Source: a virus. Taken from it: 64,000 nucleotides of DNA. The notes below the pieces were generated by a model. The model did not search any database and was not told the DNA's origin. It was given only the letters and a program-made list of their open reading frames with translations. Shown one piece after another: positions 39,251 through 46,507 of the stretch. Numbering within the stretch: the first letter of the stretch is position 1; each line of letters starts with the position of its first letter. The stretch spans positions 1 to 64,000 of IMG/VR virus record IMGVR_UViG_3300022725_000034. The stretch is one strand, 5' to 3'. The translations under genes and the position numbers were made by a program.

Positions 39251-39352
39251 ACGGAGTATGTCCGGCACGACACCCGAAAACCGGGCTGGTACGAAATCAG
39301 AGACTGGGGTGCCCTGAATGAAAAAGAAATCATCCGAAGATACGGAAATTAA
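39251..39352 (+). pseudogene. In-frame extension after the TGA of 39038
   Basis: Reads TEYVRHDTRKPGWYEIRDWG and on to RRYGN before TAA. It has no start codon. Either the TGA is a recent nonsense change, or it is read through, or this is a stray fragment. Confidence 0.35.
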
Positions 39353-39503
39353 GCGGCCCGCACACCGACCACAGGAGATGGAGGGCGGCAAAAGGCGGAA
39401 CATATATATCGACAACGCAAGCTGGGAAATTGCCCAAAAACTGGGCGGCGGCAAGGCCAGTGAGGGTATTCGAATCGCCCTGCAAATGACCGCCGGCAAA
39501 TAA
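39318..39503 (+). CDS. Ribbon-helix-helix-like small regulator
   Basis: A 61-residue protein from ATG 39318. A basic N-terminal third is followed by a strand (RRNIYIDNASW) and two helices (EIAQKLGGGKASEGIRIALQ), the Arc/CopG pattern of DNA-binding regulators and antitoxins. It overlaps the previous frame. With the 39038 protein it could form a small regulatory or toxin-antitoxin-like pair; only the arrangement suggests this. Confidence 0.5.
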   Translation: MKKKSSEDTEIKRPAHRPQEMEGGKRRNIYIDNASWEIAQKLGGGKASEGIRIALQMTAGK

Positions 39504-39554
39504 AGGTTTTGGATATATATTGGATTTGTTTTTGATGGGCCAGAAACGAAAGAA

Positions 39555-39579
39555 GCCAGACACCGTGTAAGTGTCTGGC
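39555..39579 (-). terminator. Terminator downstream of the tRNA (minus strand)
   Basis: Stem GCCAGACAC / GTGTCTGGC with a 7-nt loop, followed on the minus strand by TTCTTTCGTTT. It ends the tRNA transcript. Confidence 0.7.
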
Positions 39580-39594
39580 CTCTCTGGGGAATTC

Positions 39595-39672
<78 letters not shown>

Positions 39673-39674
39673 AA

Positions 39675-39851
39675 ACTGCTGGCCACCGAAAGGACGGGGC
39701 TGATTACCAGATCCTCGCAAACCCGGCAGGAGGAACACCCTCCCCCTTTATTGCGGTGTATGAGAAGACTACTCCGGATGGTGGGGTGGAGATAGAGGTC
39801 AAGGGGTGTCAGACATTGCCTGAAGCAAAGCACTGGATTGTTCGTCGCTGA
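39675..39851 (+). pseudogene. 5'-truncated gene remnant beside the tRNA
   Basis: The frame reads HRKDGADYQILANPAGGT and on to EAKHWIVRR before TGA 39849, with good coding character but no start codon: a TAA at 39672 lies right at the tRNA edge. The start of this frame resembles the small gene at 36936. It looks like the 3' part of a gene whose beginning was lost when the tRNA segment arrived. Confidence 0.5.
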
Positions 39852-39911
39852 CCGCCTACACTGAAGATCCCGGAATAGTCCGGCCTTGCTCTTAACCGAA
39901 GGGGGTTCACT

Positions 39912-40190
39912 ATGAGCATCAAGCGTGTTTCCAAAGACACTGTGAAGGGTAAAGCCATTCACGCACTGGCCTCTCCGAAGGTCGCTGTGGTTGACGGCGG
40001 TGCCGCTGAGACTGACCTTACTGCTACTGGCCTGAGTGCTGGGGATCATGTAGTAAGTGCCCTCATGTACGCTGGTGGAGTTCCCAGTGACGTGACCGGT
40101 GAAGTGACTGTCACTGCAGACGATACCGTTCAACTGTCTACCACTGACAGCACCGGTAACAAGATTGTGATCAACGCCGTCCCGGCCTGA
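39912..40190 (+). CDS. Small beta-rich protein, possibly virion decoration
   Basis: A 92-residue protein; AGGGGGT before ATG 39912. Small, Thr/Val/Gly/Ala-rich with Ig-like strand repeats (GEVTVTADDTVQLSTTDSTG). This composition is common in head decoration or fibre-like proteins and the compact gene has its own terminator, but it lies away from the head genes. Function unsure. Confidence 0.5.
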   Translation: MSIKRVSKDTVKGKAIHALASPKVAVVDGGAAETDLTATGLSAGDHVVSALMYAGGVPSDVTGEVTVTADDTVQLSTTDSTGNKIVINAVPA

Positions 40191-40198
40191 TCCATCTG

Positions 40199-40227
40199 AA
40201 AAGCCCTCCAAGTGAGGGTTTTCTTTT
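40199..40227 (+). terminator. Rho-independent terminator
   Basis: Stem CCCTC / GAGGG with loop CAAGT, flanked by A and T runs (TTTTCTTTT). Confidence 0.75.
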
Positions 40228-40235
40228 GCCCGCTA

Positions 40236-40263
40236 TTGACAAAACCCTAAATTAACGTAGAAT
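40236..40263 (+). promoter_or_regulatory. Phage promoter for 40294-41172
   Basis: TTGACA (40236-40241), 16-bp spacer, TAGAAT (40258-40263). No palindrome upstream. Confidence 0.88.
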
Positions 40264-40276
40264 ACCTGAAAGTACG

Positions 40277-40291
40277 CGATTAAGGAGATCG
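40277..40291 (+). promoter_or_regulatory. Ribosome-binding site in a hairpin loop
   Basis: CGAT / ATCG stem with heptaloop TAAGGAG, 2 nt before GTG 40294. Confidence 0.6.
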
Positions 40292-40293
40292 AA

Positions 40294-40602
40294 GTGGAAG
40301 TTCAGCAAAACCTCAAAGACGTTATCCGCAAGGCCAATCAGGCAGCTTCCGACAAGGGGACGGCAGTCGGGGTGGCATGGGTTACCAGCCCCGGGGAGTG
40401 GGTGATCTATGACCTGCAGGACGGGTTGCCGGAAGGCCATGAGCCAGAGCTTGTCTGTTTCTCCCAAGGGGTCATGCCGTTGGCCGTCACCAAGACCGCA
40501 CTGGAGTCCCTGCACTGTGCGATTCAGGAAGTGGTGAACGATTGGGACAGAAAATCGGATCTTACCAAGGAGCAGACATGCCTGTTGAAGAAAAGCATCT
40601 GA
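40294..40602 (+). CDS. Hypothetical protein (102 aa)
   Basis: GTG 40294. Mixed alpha/beta (LKDVIRKANQAASDKGTAVG, EWVIYDLQDG) with a helical C-terminus. First gene of a three-gene operon; overlaps the next by 25 nt. Function unknown. Confidence 0.55.
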   Translation: MEVQQNLKDVIRKANQAASDKGTAVGVAWVTSPGEWVIYDLQDGLPEGHEPELVCFSQGVMPLAVTKTALESLHCAIQEVVNDWDRKSDLTKEQTCLLKKSI

Positions 40603-40844
40603 CGAAAGACCTTGGGCCTTATGGGTGCCGGAACCGGCCACACCCGAACGATGCCGAGCCGAGGTTGGTTCAGGATGGTTGGTTTGATGTATTCGACCAC
40701 GATGATCAAGTTTGGACCCGGGCACCGAACATGGTGCTCAGGAAGACAGAGTGGAAGCCTATAGTCTGCGGCCATACCGGGAGGTTTGAGGATCCCCGAT
40801 GTGCCGGCTGCAAGTGGCGACTGTTCAAAAACGATGGCGAGTAA
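40578..40844 (+). CDS. Small protein with possible zinc site (88 aa)
   Basis: ATG 40578 after AAGGAGC. Contains VCGHTGRFEDPRCAGCKW, a plausible Cys/His metal site. Function unknown. Confidence 0.5.
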   Translation: MPVEEKHLTKDLGPYGCRNRPHPNDAEPRLVQDGWFDVFDHDDQVWTRAPNMVLRKTEWKPIVCGHTGRFEDPRCAGCKWRLFKNDGE

Positions 40845-40854
40845 GGAGATCCCT

Positions 40855-41172
40855 ATGAAGACGACAAAGATGGCCGGTGTATTGATGTGCGAGGCTGACG
40901 ATCACCAGCGCACTGTTGAAGCCATGACAAACCTTCTCCGGGTTGGGCAGACCGTTCGAGGGTTCCCTTATGATGACGAGTTGGTGGGTCCGGAGGGGAT
41001 ACTGGCAACGGCCTTCCTTCCATCTTCAGAGATTCGGGAGGTGGTGTTCAGTGAGCTTGCCTGCATGAGGGACGTGTCTTCTACAAAGGTGGTCGTAGTC
41101 CCCCTCTCATGGATCTCTGAGGCCTACAAGGCTGCGTTCGGGCAGGAATCCGGTGCCCGAGATACAGACTGA
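40855..41172 (+). CDS. Hypothetical protein (105 aa)
   Basis: AAGGAGAT before ATG 40855, 10 nt after the previous stop. Soluble alpha/beta protein (TNLLRVGQTVRGFPYDDEL, VVVVPLSWISEAYKAAF). Function unknown. Confidence 0.5.
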   Translation: MKTTKMAGVLMCEADDHQRTVEAMTNLLRVGQTVRGFPYDDELVGPEGILATAFLPSSEIREVVFSELACMRDVSSTKVVVVPLSWISEAYKAAFGQESGARDTD

Positions 41173-41188
41173 CTTTGACGTTATTCTT

Positions 41189-41239
41189 TGAAATTAATTG
41201 CAGTCGGGTATTTGACGAAACCTCTAATTATGGTATTAT
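41189..41239 (+). promoter_or_regulatory. Palindrome plus phage promoter for 41283-42304
   Basis: TGAAATTAATTGCA (41189-41202), TTGACG (41212-41217), 16-bp spacer, TATTAT (41234-41239). Confidence 0.85.
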
Positions 41240-41264
41240 TAGGGTACAGGGTAACGAAACGAGC

Positions 41265-41279
41265 CGATTAAGGAGATCG
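41265..41279 (+). promoter_or_regulatory. Ribosome-binding site in a hairpin loop
   Basis: CGAT / ATCG stem with heptaloop TAAGGAG, 3 nt before ATG 41283. Confidence 0.6.
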
Positions 41280-41282
41280 ACT

Positions 41283-41498
41283 ATGAGCCTCAAGCAAGCA
41301 CCAATCTCAACCTACTATGTAGACCACGCCCTCTACGCCCGTAAGCTGGCCTATGCTGGGGAGTTCGATGCAGCCTTCGACAGCCTGAGTCAAGCAGTTG
41401 ACTTGACAGACGAGGGTGACGATGAGGCCATGGCCTTCATTGATCGGGAATATGCAGCAGTGAAATCCATTGAGTGGTTTGCGAGGAACGCAGCATGA
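41283..41498 (+). CDS. Small helical protein (71 aa)
   Basis: Helix-rich with a TPR-like segment (LYARKLAYAGEFDAAFDSLSQA). Overlaps the next gene by 4 nt. Function unknown. Confidence 0.55.
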   Translation: MSLKQAPISTYYVDHALYARKLAYAGEFDAAFDSLSQAVDLTDEGDDEAMAFIDREYAAVKSIEWFARNAA

Positions 41499-41842
41499 GT
41501 CAGGAAGTCGAGTGGCGCTACCAGAGTGGAGCGGAAATTGGGACGATGGTTGGACAGCAGGCCTACGACGAGGAGGGAGACTGCCTCGGGATGTTCTTGT
41601 TTGACCTGTCCGACCCGGGCACACCGGAGGCCGAGAAGGTCATGAGGGATCTGGTTGAAGGCCCGCCGATTGGCCTCTACCCTCAGTATGCCGGTCAGCG
41701 CCGAGAGCATCAGGTTCGAGTCTTCTCTGTCCGAGTCGTCTGCACCCCGAAGCACAGTCGGGTCCGGCAGGCACTGATTCGCTCTATCGACGGTACCCCG
41801 GCTTGGGTAAATGCACCGGATCTGAAATTGGGGAGCATGTGA
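41495..41842 (+). CDS. Hypothetical protein (115 aa)
   Basis: ATGA overlap with the previous gene, GTGATG junction with the next. Begins with a beta-rich part (VEWRYQSGAEIG) and ends with basic strands (HQVRVFSVRVVCTPKHSRVR). Function unknown. Confidence 0.5.
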   Translation: MSQEVEWRYQSGAEIGTMVGQQAYDEEGDCLGMFLFDLSDPGTPEAEKVMRDLVEGPPIGLYPQYAGQRREHQVRVFSVRVVCTPKHSRVRQALIRSIDGTPAWVNAPDLKLGSM

Positions 41843-42123
41843 TGCAGAAAGTATCGAAGATTCAATTCATGGATGGGATGGCGAAGCTGGAGAGGATGGT
41901 CGAATCTGCTACTGATAGGCACACCCCGGTTGTCCGGGGATACCTTGAGAGGCTGGTTGCCGTGGCACCTCCCGGATCCGCAGAGTTGTTCCTGAAATTC
42001 GACAAACCCTTGCGAAGGCTCAACCTGTACCCCATAGTCGAGAATACATTGGACGGTGGCCATAGCATTGCCATCTTCACCCCACCACAACCATCAGTAA
42101 GGAGAGGCCGCAGTAATGGGTAA
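41842..42123 (+). CDS. Hypothetical basic protein (93 aa)
   Basis: ATG 41842. A helical first half (DGMAKLERMVESATDRHTPV) and a basic C-terminus (SVRRGRSNG). Overlaps the next gene by 8 nt. Function unknown. Confidence 0.5.
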   Translation: MQKVSKIQFMDGMAKLERMVESATDRHTPVVRGYLERLVAVAPPGSAELFLKFDKPLRRLNLYPIVENTLDGGHSIAIFTPPQPSVRRGRSNG

Positions 42124-42304
42124 GACCTACGCCATTGTTCGCTACGATCAGAACCGCATGGATGAGTACTATGATCCTCAGGCGGGGGAGTTCGTGGAGA
42201 CCTTACCGAATACCGGGTATGAGTCCCGGGAACAGGCAGAGGACGTAATGTTCAGTCTTGAGAAAGACAGTGCTTACGACTACTCTGTGGAAAGGGTCGG
42301 CTGA
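42116..42304 (+). CDS. Small hypothetical protein (62 aa)
   Basis: AAGGAGAG before ATG 42116. Alpha/beta fold-like (TYAIVRYDQNRMDEYYDPQ). Last gene before the terminator at 42327. Function unknown. Confidence 0.5.
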   Translation: MGKTYAIVRYDQNRMDEYYDPQAGEFVETLPNTGYESREQAEDVMFSLEKDSAYDYSVERVG

Positions 42305-42326
42305 CGACCCGGCATCGTTGGAACTT

Positions 42327-42352
42327 GCCTCGGGACTTCCCGGGGCTTTTTT
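42327..42352 (+). terminator. Rho-independent terminator
   Basis: Stem GCCTCGGG / CCCGGGGC (one wobble) with loop ACTT, then TTTTTT. Confidence 0.82.
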
Positions 42353-42396
42353 AGCACCTACCGCTACGAAACCAATTTATACTGTAAGGAAGAAGG

Positions 42397-43011
42397 ATGG
42401 GACGTGTTCTCTGTAAGCTGTGTGAGAGCGGCGACTATGATCTTCAGTCGGTCAAGGTGGCCGGCGATGTAACCCACACCCTCAGGCATGAGTGCTTCCC
42501 AGATTCGGAAGACTTGTCAAACGTGCTTCTGCTTCGAGGCCCCTCACCGTCTCACTGCAAGGCGCAATGGCGGGAGTTGATGATCAAACGGGTGAAGACC
42601 CAGAACCCGAGGCCAGTGTCAGACTCTGAGACGCACGATCTGCTGATGAAATGGACTGATGCGCAGGGTAAGGATTGGATTGAGCATATTCGGGACAGGG
42701 CTGCAGCCGGCTATACGTGGAAGGACGTGGCTGACGACTTTGGCATGAAGCGGGAGAGGGTGAGGAACTTCTGTTGCCGGCGGGGTTACTACTTCAAATG
42801 GTCCGGAAAGAACTCACCACGCAACGAGGTTAAGCGGGGGCATTACAAGCAGTACACGGCCTTCGGGGTCACTGAGACCCTGCCGAAACTGGTTGAGCAA
42901 TTCGGGGAGCCCAACGGACTGACCTACAGCATGGTCCATCGGCGCATGTTCAAGAGGAAGGTTCCCATGGATATTGAGGACGCCCTGACCAAACCCTCTC
43001 AGAAAAGGTAA
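42397..43011 (+). CDS. Putative DNA-binding protein
   Basis: A 204-residue basic protein; AAGGAAG before ATG 42397. It begins with a knuckle-like CKLCESGDYD. The middle holds an HTH (AAAGYTWKDVADDFGMKRERVR) like those of sigma/resolvase-type proteins. A second helical pair sits near the C-terminus (LPKLVEQFGEPNGLTYSMVHRR). No standard phage promoter is visible; an AAACCAATTTATACTG stretch at 42369 may be a degenerate one. It may regulate transcription or bind replication DNA. Confidence 0.55.
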   Translation: MGRVLCKLCESGDYDLQSVKVAGDVTHTLRHECFPDSEDLSNVLLLRGPSPSHCKAQWRELMIKRVKTQNPRPVSDSETHDLLMKWTDAQGKDWIEHIRDRAAAGYTWKDVADDFGMKRERVRNFCCRRGYYFKWSGKNSPRNEVKRGHYKQYTAFGVTETLPKLVEQFGEPNGLTYSMVHRRMFKRKVPMDIEDALTKPSQKR

Positions 43012-43020
43012 GGAGATTTC

Positions 43021-43212
43021 ATGGTATACAAGATCTTGTGGAAAGAACGCTACAAGCCCGCCTCCTACTTCGCTACCCGGGATGGAAAGGTGACTCAGGT
43101 GAGCACCAAGGCGATTGAGCATTTCAAGCTGAGAGACATTTATGGCATCACAGAATTGCTGGATGAGCTTGGAGCCACCATGTCATGCATCAGCGACAGA
43201 ACAACCATTTGA
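43021..43212 (+). CDS. Small hypothetical protein (63 aa)
   Basis: AAGGAGAT before ATG 43021. Beta hairpin start (YKILWKERYKPASYFATRDG) and helical end. Its stop overlaps the -35 of the next promoter. Function unknown. Confidence 0.5.
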   Translation: MVYKILWKERYKPASYFATRDGKVTQVSTKAIEHFKLRDIYGITELLDELGATMSCISDRTTI

Positions 43213-43236
43213 CAAAACTTATAAATCAGGTATGAT
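43209..43236 (+). promoter_or_regulatory. Phage promoter for 43287-44565
   Basis: TTGACA (43209-43214), 16-bp spacer, TATGAT (43231-43236). No palindrome upstream. Confidence 0.85.
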
Positions 43237-43241
43237 GTGAG

Positions 43242-43259
43242 GTGAGGCTAACGCCTCAC
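43242..43259 (+). promoter_or_regulatory. 5' leader hairpin
   Basis: Perfect 7-bp stem GTGAGGC / GCCTCAC with loop TAAC at the transcript start and no T run; probably a stabilising 5' stem. Confidence 0.55.
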
Positions 43260-43267
43260 TTCGCTAA

Positions 43268-43285
43268 CCGATAAAAGGAAATCGG
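43268..43285 (+). promoter_or_regulatory. Ribosome-binding site in a hairpin loop
   Basis: CCGAT / ATCGG, 5 bp, around loop AAAAGGAA, 1 nt before ATG 43287. Confidence 0.55.
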
Positions 43286-43286
43286 C

Positions 43287-43586
43287 ATGAAATATAAGTC
43301 CCAAGACGTGGATCTGCTCATGATCAATGTGGCAGCCAACCTGATTAACCAGAACCTGAATCATATCTCACGCCAAACCGGTCCCTGTGCCTCGACGTTG
43401 AAGCGGTATCGAGATCTGGATGTGAAGCGTCCAAGCGCCCACGTTCTTTTCGTACTCGCCGGGTACTTCGGGATCAAGGTTCAATTCACCGGCCTGATCA
43501 AAGGTCTTCAGGAGCGGGAGACCCGTCTTCGGGTTGTCCAAGCTATCGGTAGACCTTATCGGGGGAAGAAGAAGGCCTCTGCCTGA
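43287..43586 (+). CDS. XRE-like HTH regulator
   Basis: A 99-residue protein. Residues 20-65 fit an XRE/Cro helix-turn-helix (LNHISRQTGPCASTLKRYRD; PSAHVLFVLAGYFGIKV), a fold typical of phage repressors. The C-terminus is basic. It overlaps the RNase HI gene by 1 nt. A regulator of phage operons is likely. Confidence 0.6.
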   Translation: MKYKSQDVDLLMINVAANLINQNLNHISRQTGPCASTLKRYRDLDVKRPSAHVLFVLAGYFGIKVQFTGLIKGLQERETRLRVVQAIGRPYRGKKKASA

Positions 43587-44143
43587 TGCACCGACTCGTC
43601 TTCACTGACGGGGCCTGCAGCCCTAATCCCGGAATAGGGGGTTGGGGCGCAGTTGTCCTCCACGCAGAAAGTGAGCAGCCCCTGTACTACCTGTCCGGGG
43701 GCGTTGATCAAACCACCAATAACGAAATGGAGTTGATGGCCATTGTTGCGGCGATAGCCAGTACCCCTCCCGGATACACGGTGGAGGTGGTGACGGATTC
43801 CAAGTATGCCGTGACCAATTTCCAGAAGTGGCTCCTTACGTGGGCCAAGTACGGCTGGAAAACGAAGTCCGGATCCAAGGTGAAGAATATCGACCTGTGG
43901 AAGTATCTGTTCAAGCTGTCCTGCCACCGGAAGATCACGCTGCATTGGGTGAAGGGGCACGATGGCAACATGTTCAATGAAATGGCTGACCAGTTGGCCG
44001 TTCGAGCCCGAATGCTGGTAGCCGAGGGAGGCCAGCACTACCCGGAAGATACGGCATTCGACCTGTTCGACTCCCTCAACCTGTATGAGAGCGTGAATAG
44101 CGTTGTGATCGGGAAAGGCCCTGAAGTAGGAGGTCAGAAGTGA
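43586..44143 (+). CDS. rnhA: Ribonuclease HI
   Basis: A 185-residue protein; ATG overlaps the previous stop. The RNase HI site is complete: FTDGACSPNPG (first Asp), NNEMELMAIVAAI (Glu), VVTDSKYAV (second Asp), and WVKGHDGNMFNEMADQLA with the His and last Asp. A C-terminal tail of about 35 residues is extra. It removes RNA primers from Okazaki fragments, complementing the phage primase and Pol A. Overlaps the next gene by 4 nt. Confidence 0.92.
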   Translation: MHRLVFTDGACSPNPGIGGWGAVVLHAESEQPLYYLSGGVDQTTNNEMELMAIVAAIASTPPGYTVEVVTDSKYAVTNFQKWLLTWAKYGWKTKSGSKVKNIDLWKYLFKLSCHRKITLHWVKGHDGNMFNEMADQLAVRARMLVAEGGQHYPEDTAFDLFDSLNLYESVNSVVIGKGPEVGGQK

Positions 44144-44565
44144 AGAAGGCAGCAAAGCAGAAAAAACCCAAAGCCCAAAAGAAGCGCAACAAAAAGTATC
44201 AGGGCATCATCCCCAAGCGCCACCAGTTCATCGGATTCACCATCGAGCACTGGAAGGGTTGGGGAAAAGATCAAGACCACGATGGCATGGCCGAGCTTAG
44301 AAACCAGAGAGGGTTGCTGAAAGGGCCCGACTACTGGGACGCCATGTGCAAGTTCGAGTATCGGTGGAGGGTGCTTGCCCGGGTTAAGATGCAGACCAGT
44401 CCGGACGCCGATATCATGTTCAAGGACTACGAGATCACCACCAAGGAAGTCTGCAAGCTGAACGACCTTGAGGAGATCTACAAGGAGCTTGAGGCGGAAC
44501 TGATCAGCAAGACTCAGGAGCGGCATATTCTGGACACTGGTTGGTGGGCCTGTGCCATCGAGTGA
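44140..44565 (+). CDS. Hypothetical basic protein (141 aa)
   Basis: GTG 44140 after GGAGG, 4-nt overlap with rnhA. The first 25 residues are almost all Lys/Ala/Pro (nucleic-acid binding tail), the rest is soluble alpha/beta with TIEHWKGWGKDQDHDGMAEL and a helical end. A nucleic-acid role in replication is possible. Family unknown. Confidence 0.5.
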   Translation: MKKAAKQKKPKAQKKRNKKYQGIIPKRHQFIGFTIEHWKGWGKDQDHDGMAELRNQRGLLKGPDYWDAMCKFEYRWRVLARVKMQTSPDADIMFKDYEITTKEVCKLNDLEEIYKELEAELISKTQERHILDTGWWACAIE

Positions 44566-44567
44566 TT

Positions 44568-44617
44568 TGAAATTAATTGCAAACCTGCTTTGACCAAACC
44601 CTTAATTTAGGTAGAAT
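44568..44617 (+). promoter_or_regulatory. Palindrome plus phage promoter for the interrupted gene
   Basis: TGAAATTAATTGCA (44568-44581), TTGACC (44590-44595), 16-bp spacer, TAGAAT (44612-44617). Confidence 0.85.
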
Positions 44618-44633
44618 ACAGATTCAGGCAAAC

Positions 44634-44648
44634 GAATTAAGGAGATTC
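44634..44648 (+). promoter_or_regulatory. Ribosome-binding site in a hairpin loop
   Basis: GAAT / ATTC stem with heptaloop TAAGGAG, 2 nt before ATG 44651. Confidence 0.6.
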
Positions 44649-44927
44649 TGATGGCCACGGTAACCAAGTCCAAAAAAGCATGTATCCTCAGCCACGCCCT
44701 ATGGAAGCTGGGCATCGTCACGTTCTACCGGAACTGCTTGCAGCAAGCATGGGTGATCGTGAAGAAATGGGAGAGCCATGATATGGCGTACCTGCTGGCC
44801 TACTGCCGGATGGTTCAAGCCGGTGAGGAGGCGAAAGCCATGCTGCTTTATGAGAGCGTGAAAAACCCCGTCCTTCAGGTCGGGGATGGATAGCGCTGAT
44901 TTTCGAAGGCTCAATGCCTGAGAAAAT

Positions 44928-45329
44928 CTATTCTGGTCTTTGCTGGTTCTGAATGTAGTCCTTCAGAACTTCTATCGGCGCACCGCCAACACTTCCTGCA
45001 AAATAACTCGGACTCCAAAGCACGCCTTTGTAGAAGAAACGATGGAGACGTCCATATTTTTTGGCAAGCTGTCTTGAGCTGACACCTTTCAGGCTGTTCA
45101 CCAGCTTTGAGACCTGCACCTTAGGCGGGTAATTCACCATCAGGTGAACGTGGTCATCCTCGCCATTGAACTCGGCCAGCTCACATTCGAAGTCCTCGCA
45201 CACTGACCGAAACACCTGTTCCAGGAAGTCGAGATGCTCTGAGTCAAAGACATTTCTTCGGTATTTCGTCACAAATATCAGGTGTGCGTGCATTGCATAG
45301 ACGACATGCCTGCCTTTTCGTATATCCAT
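44928..45329 (-). CDS. tnpA: IS200/IS605 TnpA Y1 transposase
   Basis: A 133-residue protein; the ATG at 45329 (MDIRKGRHVVYAMHAHL) is preferred over an upstream ATG at 45362. The HUH pair is clear (DDHVHLMVNYPP), as is YAMHAHLIFVTKYRR near the N-terminus and the catalytic Tyr in LKDYIQNQ. It excises and inserts single-stranded DNA using the end hairpins and would act at the lagging strand of the replicating phage. It lies 70 bp from the divergent tnpB, with the shared control region between. It appears intact, so it could also mobilise the mini-element at 36456. Confidence 0.95.
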   Translation of the reverse strand: MDIRKGRHVVYAMHAHLIFVTKYRRNVFDSEHLDFLEQVFRSVCEDFECELAEFNGEDDHVHLMVNYPPKVQVSKLVNSLKGVSSRQLAKKYGRLHRFFYKGVLWSPSYFAGSVGGAPIEVLKDYIQNQQRPE

Positions 45330-45399
45330 AATTTGACCAAGTTTGCAAAAGTGATATAACATGCTATAATAGAAGAAATAATACCACTAAAGACCAATT

Positions 45400-46467
45400 A
45401 TGGCAAAAACGAAAACATTGAAAGTTCGAGTCAAGGATAAACACGCGAAGGTGCTTGCAAGACAAGCGGCCTCGGTGAACCTTGTCTGGAACTACATCAA
45501 TGAGCTGAGTTCGCGGGCGATCCGTGAGCGTGGCCAATTTTTGTCAGCGTTCGATATCCATAAATACACCACGGGAGCTTCCAAAGAGCTTGGGCTTCAC
45601 AGCCAGACTCCTCAGGTGGTGGCCAAGGAATACATCACCCGCCGAAAACAATTCAAGAAGCAAAGACTGGCCTGGAGAAAAACCTTTGGTGTGCGCCGAT
45701 CCCTTGGTTGGATCCCAGTGAATACTGGCATGGCGAAGTGGAAAAATGGCCAGGTCTATTTCAACGGCCAATACTACGGCGTCTGGGATAGCTACGGCCT
45801 GTCTCAATACAAATTCCGATCCGCGAGTTTTAATGAGGATTCACGCGGTCGCTGGTATTTCAACGTGGCCGTTGATGTGCCGGAGCAAGAAACGACGAAA
45901 GGAAAGTCAGCGGTTGGAATAGATCTTGGCTGTAAAGATGCAGCCACCTGCTCCAACGGCGATAAGCTTTCAGGTCGCTGGTATCGAGGGATGGAAGAAA
46001 AGCTCGGAAAAGCCCAGCGAGCCAAAAATAAAAAAGAAGTGAAGACTATTCACGCAAAGATCGCGAATCGTCGAAAGGACGAAATGCACAAGTTCAGCCG
46101 GAAACTGGTGAATGAGAATGCAGCGATCTTTGTTGGAAATGTAAACTCCCTGGCCATGACAAAAACGAAGCTTGCCAAGTCCACCTTGGACGCAGGCTGG
46201 GGAATACTGAAAACCATGCTGGAATACAAGTGCGATCACGCAGGCGTGGTTTTCGAAGAAGTGAATGAAGCATACACCTCCCAAACCTGTTCGAGTTGCG
46301 GTGCAAAACCCGATTCGAGGCCGAAAGGTATCGCAGGCTTAGGAATAAGAGAGTGGGCCTGTGACAGCTGTGGTGAGCGTCACGACCGCGATATTAACGC
46401 GGCCAGGAACATTCTCGCGGTCGGACATGGCCGTCTTGCAGAAGGAATCCCCGTCCTTTCCGCCTAA
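45400..46467 (+). CDS. tnpB: TnpB RNA-guided nuclease homologue
   Basis: A 355-residue protein. RuvC motif I (GIDLGCKDAA) and motif III (HDRDINAARNIL) are present, as is the zinc finger (CSSCGAKPDSR ... CDSCGERHD). At the canonical motif II position the Glu is missing: the strand reads IFVGNVNSLAM instead of I-x-x-E-x-L. This substitution is typical of a whole branch of TnpB in gammaproteobacteria, where another Glu (perhaps in FEEVNEAYTSQ) may take its place. Whether it cleaves is therefore uncertain. The 3' end of the gene overlaps the right-end structure that would form the guide RNA. Confidence 0.93.
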   Translation: MAKTKTLKVRVKDKHAKVLARQAASVNLVWNYINELSSRAIRERGQFLSAFDIHKYTTGASKELGLHSQTPQVVAKEYITRRKQFKKQRLAWRKTFGVRRSLGWIPVNTGMAKWKNGQVYFNGQYYGVWDSYGLSQYKFRSASFNEDSRGRWYFNVAVDVPEQETTKGKSAVGIDLGCKDAATCSNGDKLSGRWYRGMEEKLGKAQRAKNKKEVKTIHAKIANRRKDEMHKFSRKLVNENAAIFVGNVNSLAMTKTKLAKSTLDAGWGILKTMLEYKCDHAGVVFEEVNEAYTSQTCSSCGAKPDSRPKGIAGLGIREWACDSCGERHDRDINAARNILAVGHGRLAEGIPVLSA

Positions 46468-46507
46468 CGGCGGCAAACCGTAGGTTTGAGGGCGGGGTGG
46501 ATGTCAA
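46449..46507 (+). ncRNA. Candidate omega RNA scaffold at the element's right end
   Basis: Outer stem CCCCGTCC / GGGCGGGG encloses hairpins CCGCC / GGCGG and AAACC / GGTTT, forming a three-way junction that ends at GTCAA. In TnpB systems the guide is the sequence right after this end, here starting CGGGACTCGG, which is the 3' half of the interrupted gene. Inferred from family knowledge; no expression evidence. Confidence 0.55.

Larger units (their letters stand above)
44852..46507. mobile_element. IS200/IS605-family element, complete (1656 bp)
   Basis: Left end GAGAGCGTGAAAAACCCC with hairpin CCCCG / CGGGG (44866-44885); right end is the branched structure 46449-46507 ending GTCAA. It lies directly after TTTAT, without target duplication or terminal inverted repeats, as in this family. 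Contents are divergent tnpA (minus) and tnpB (plus). Confidence 0.92.
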
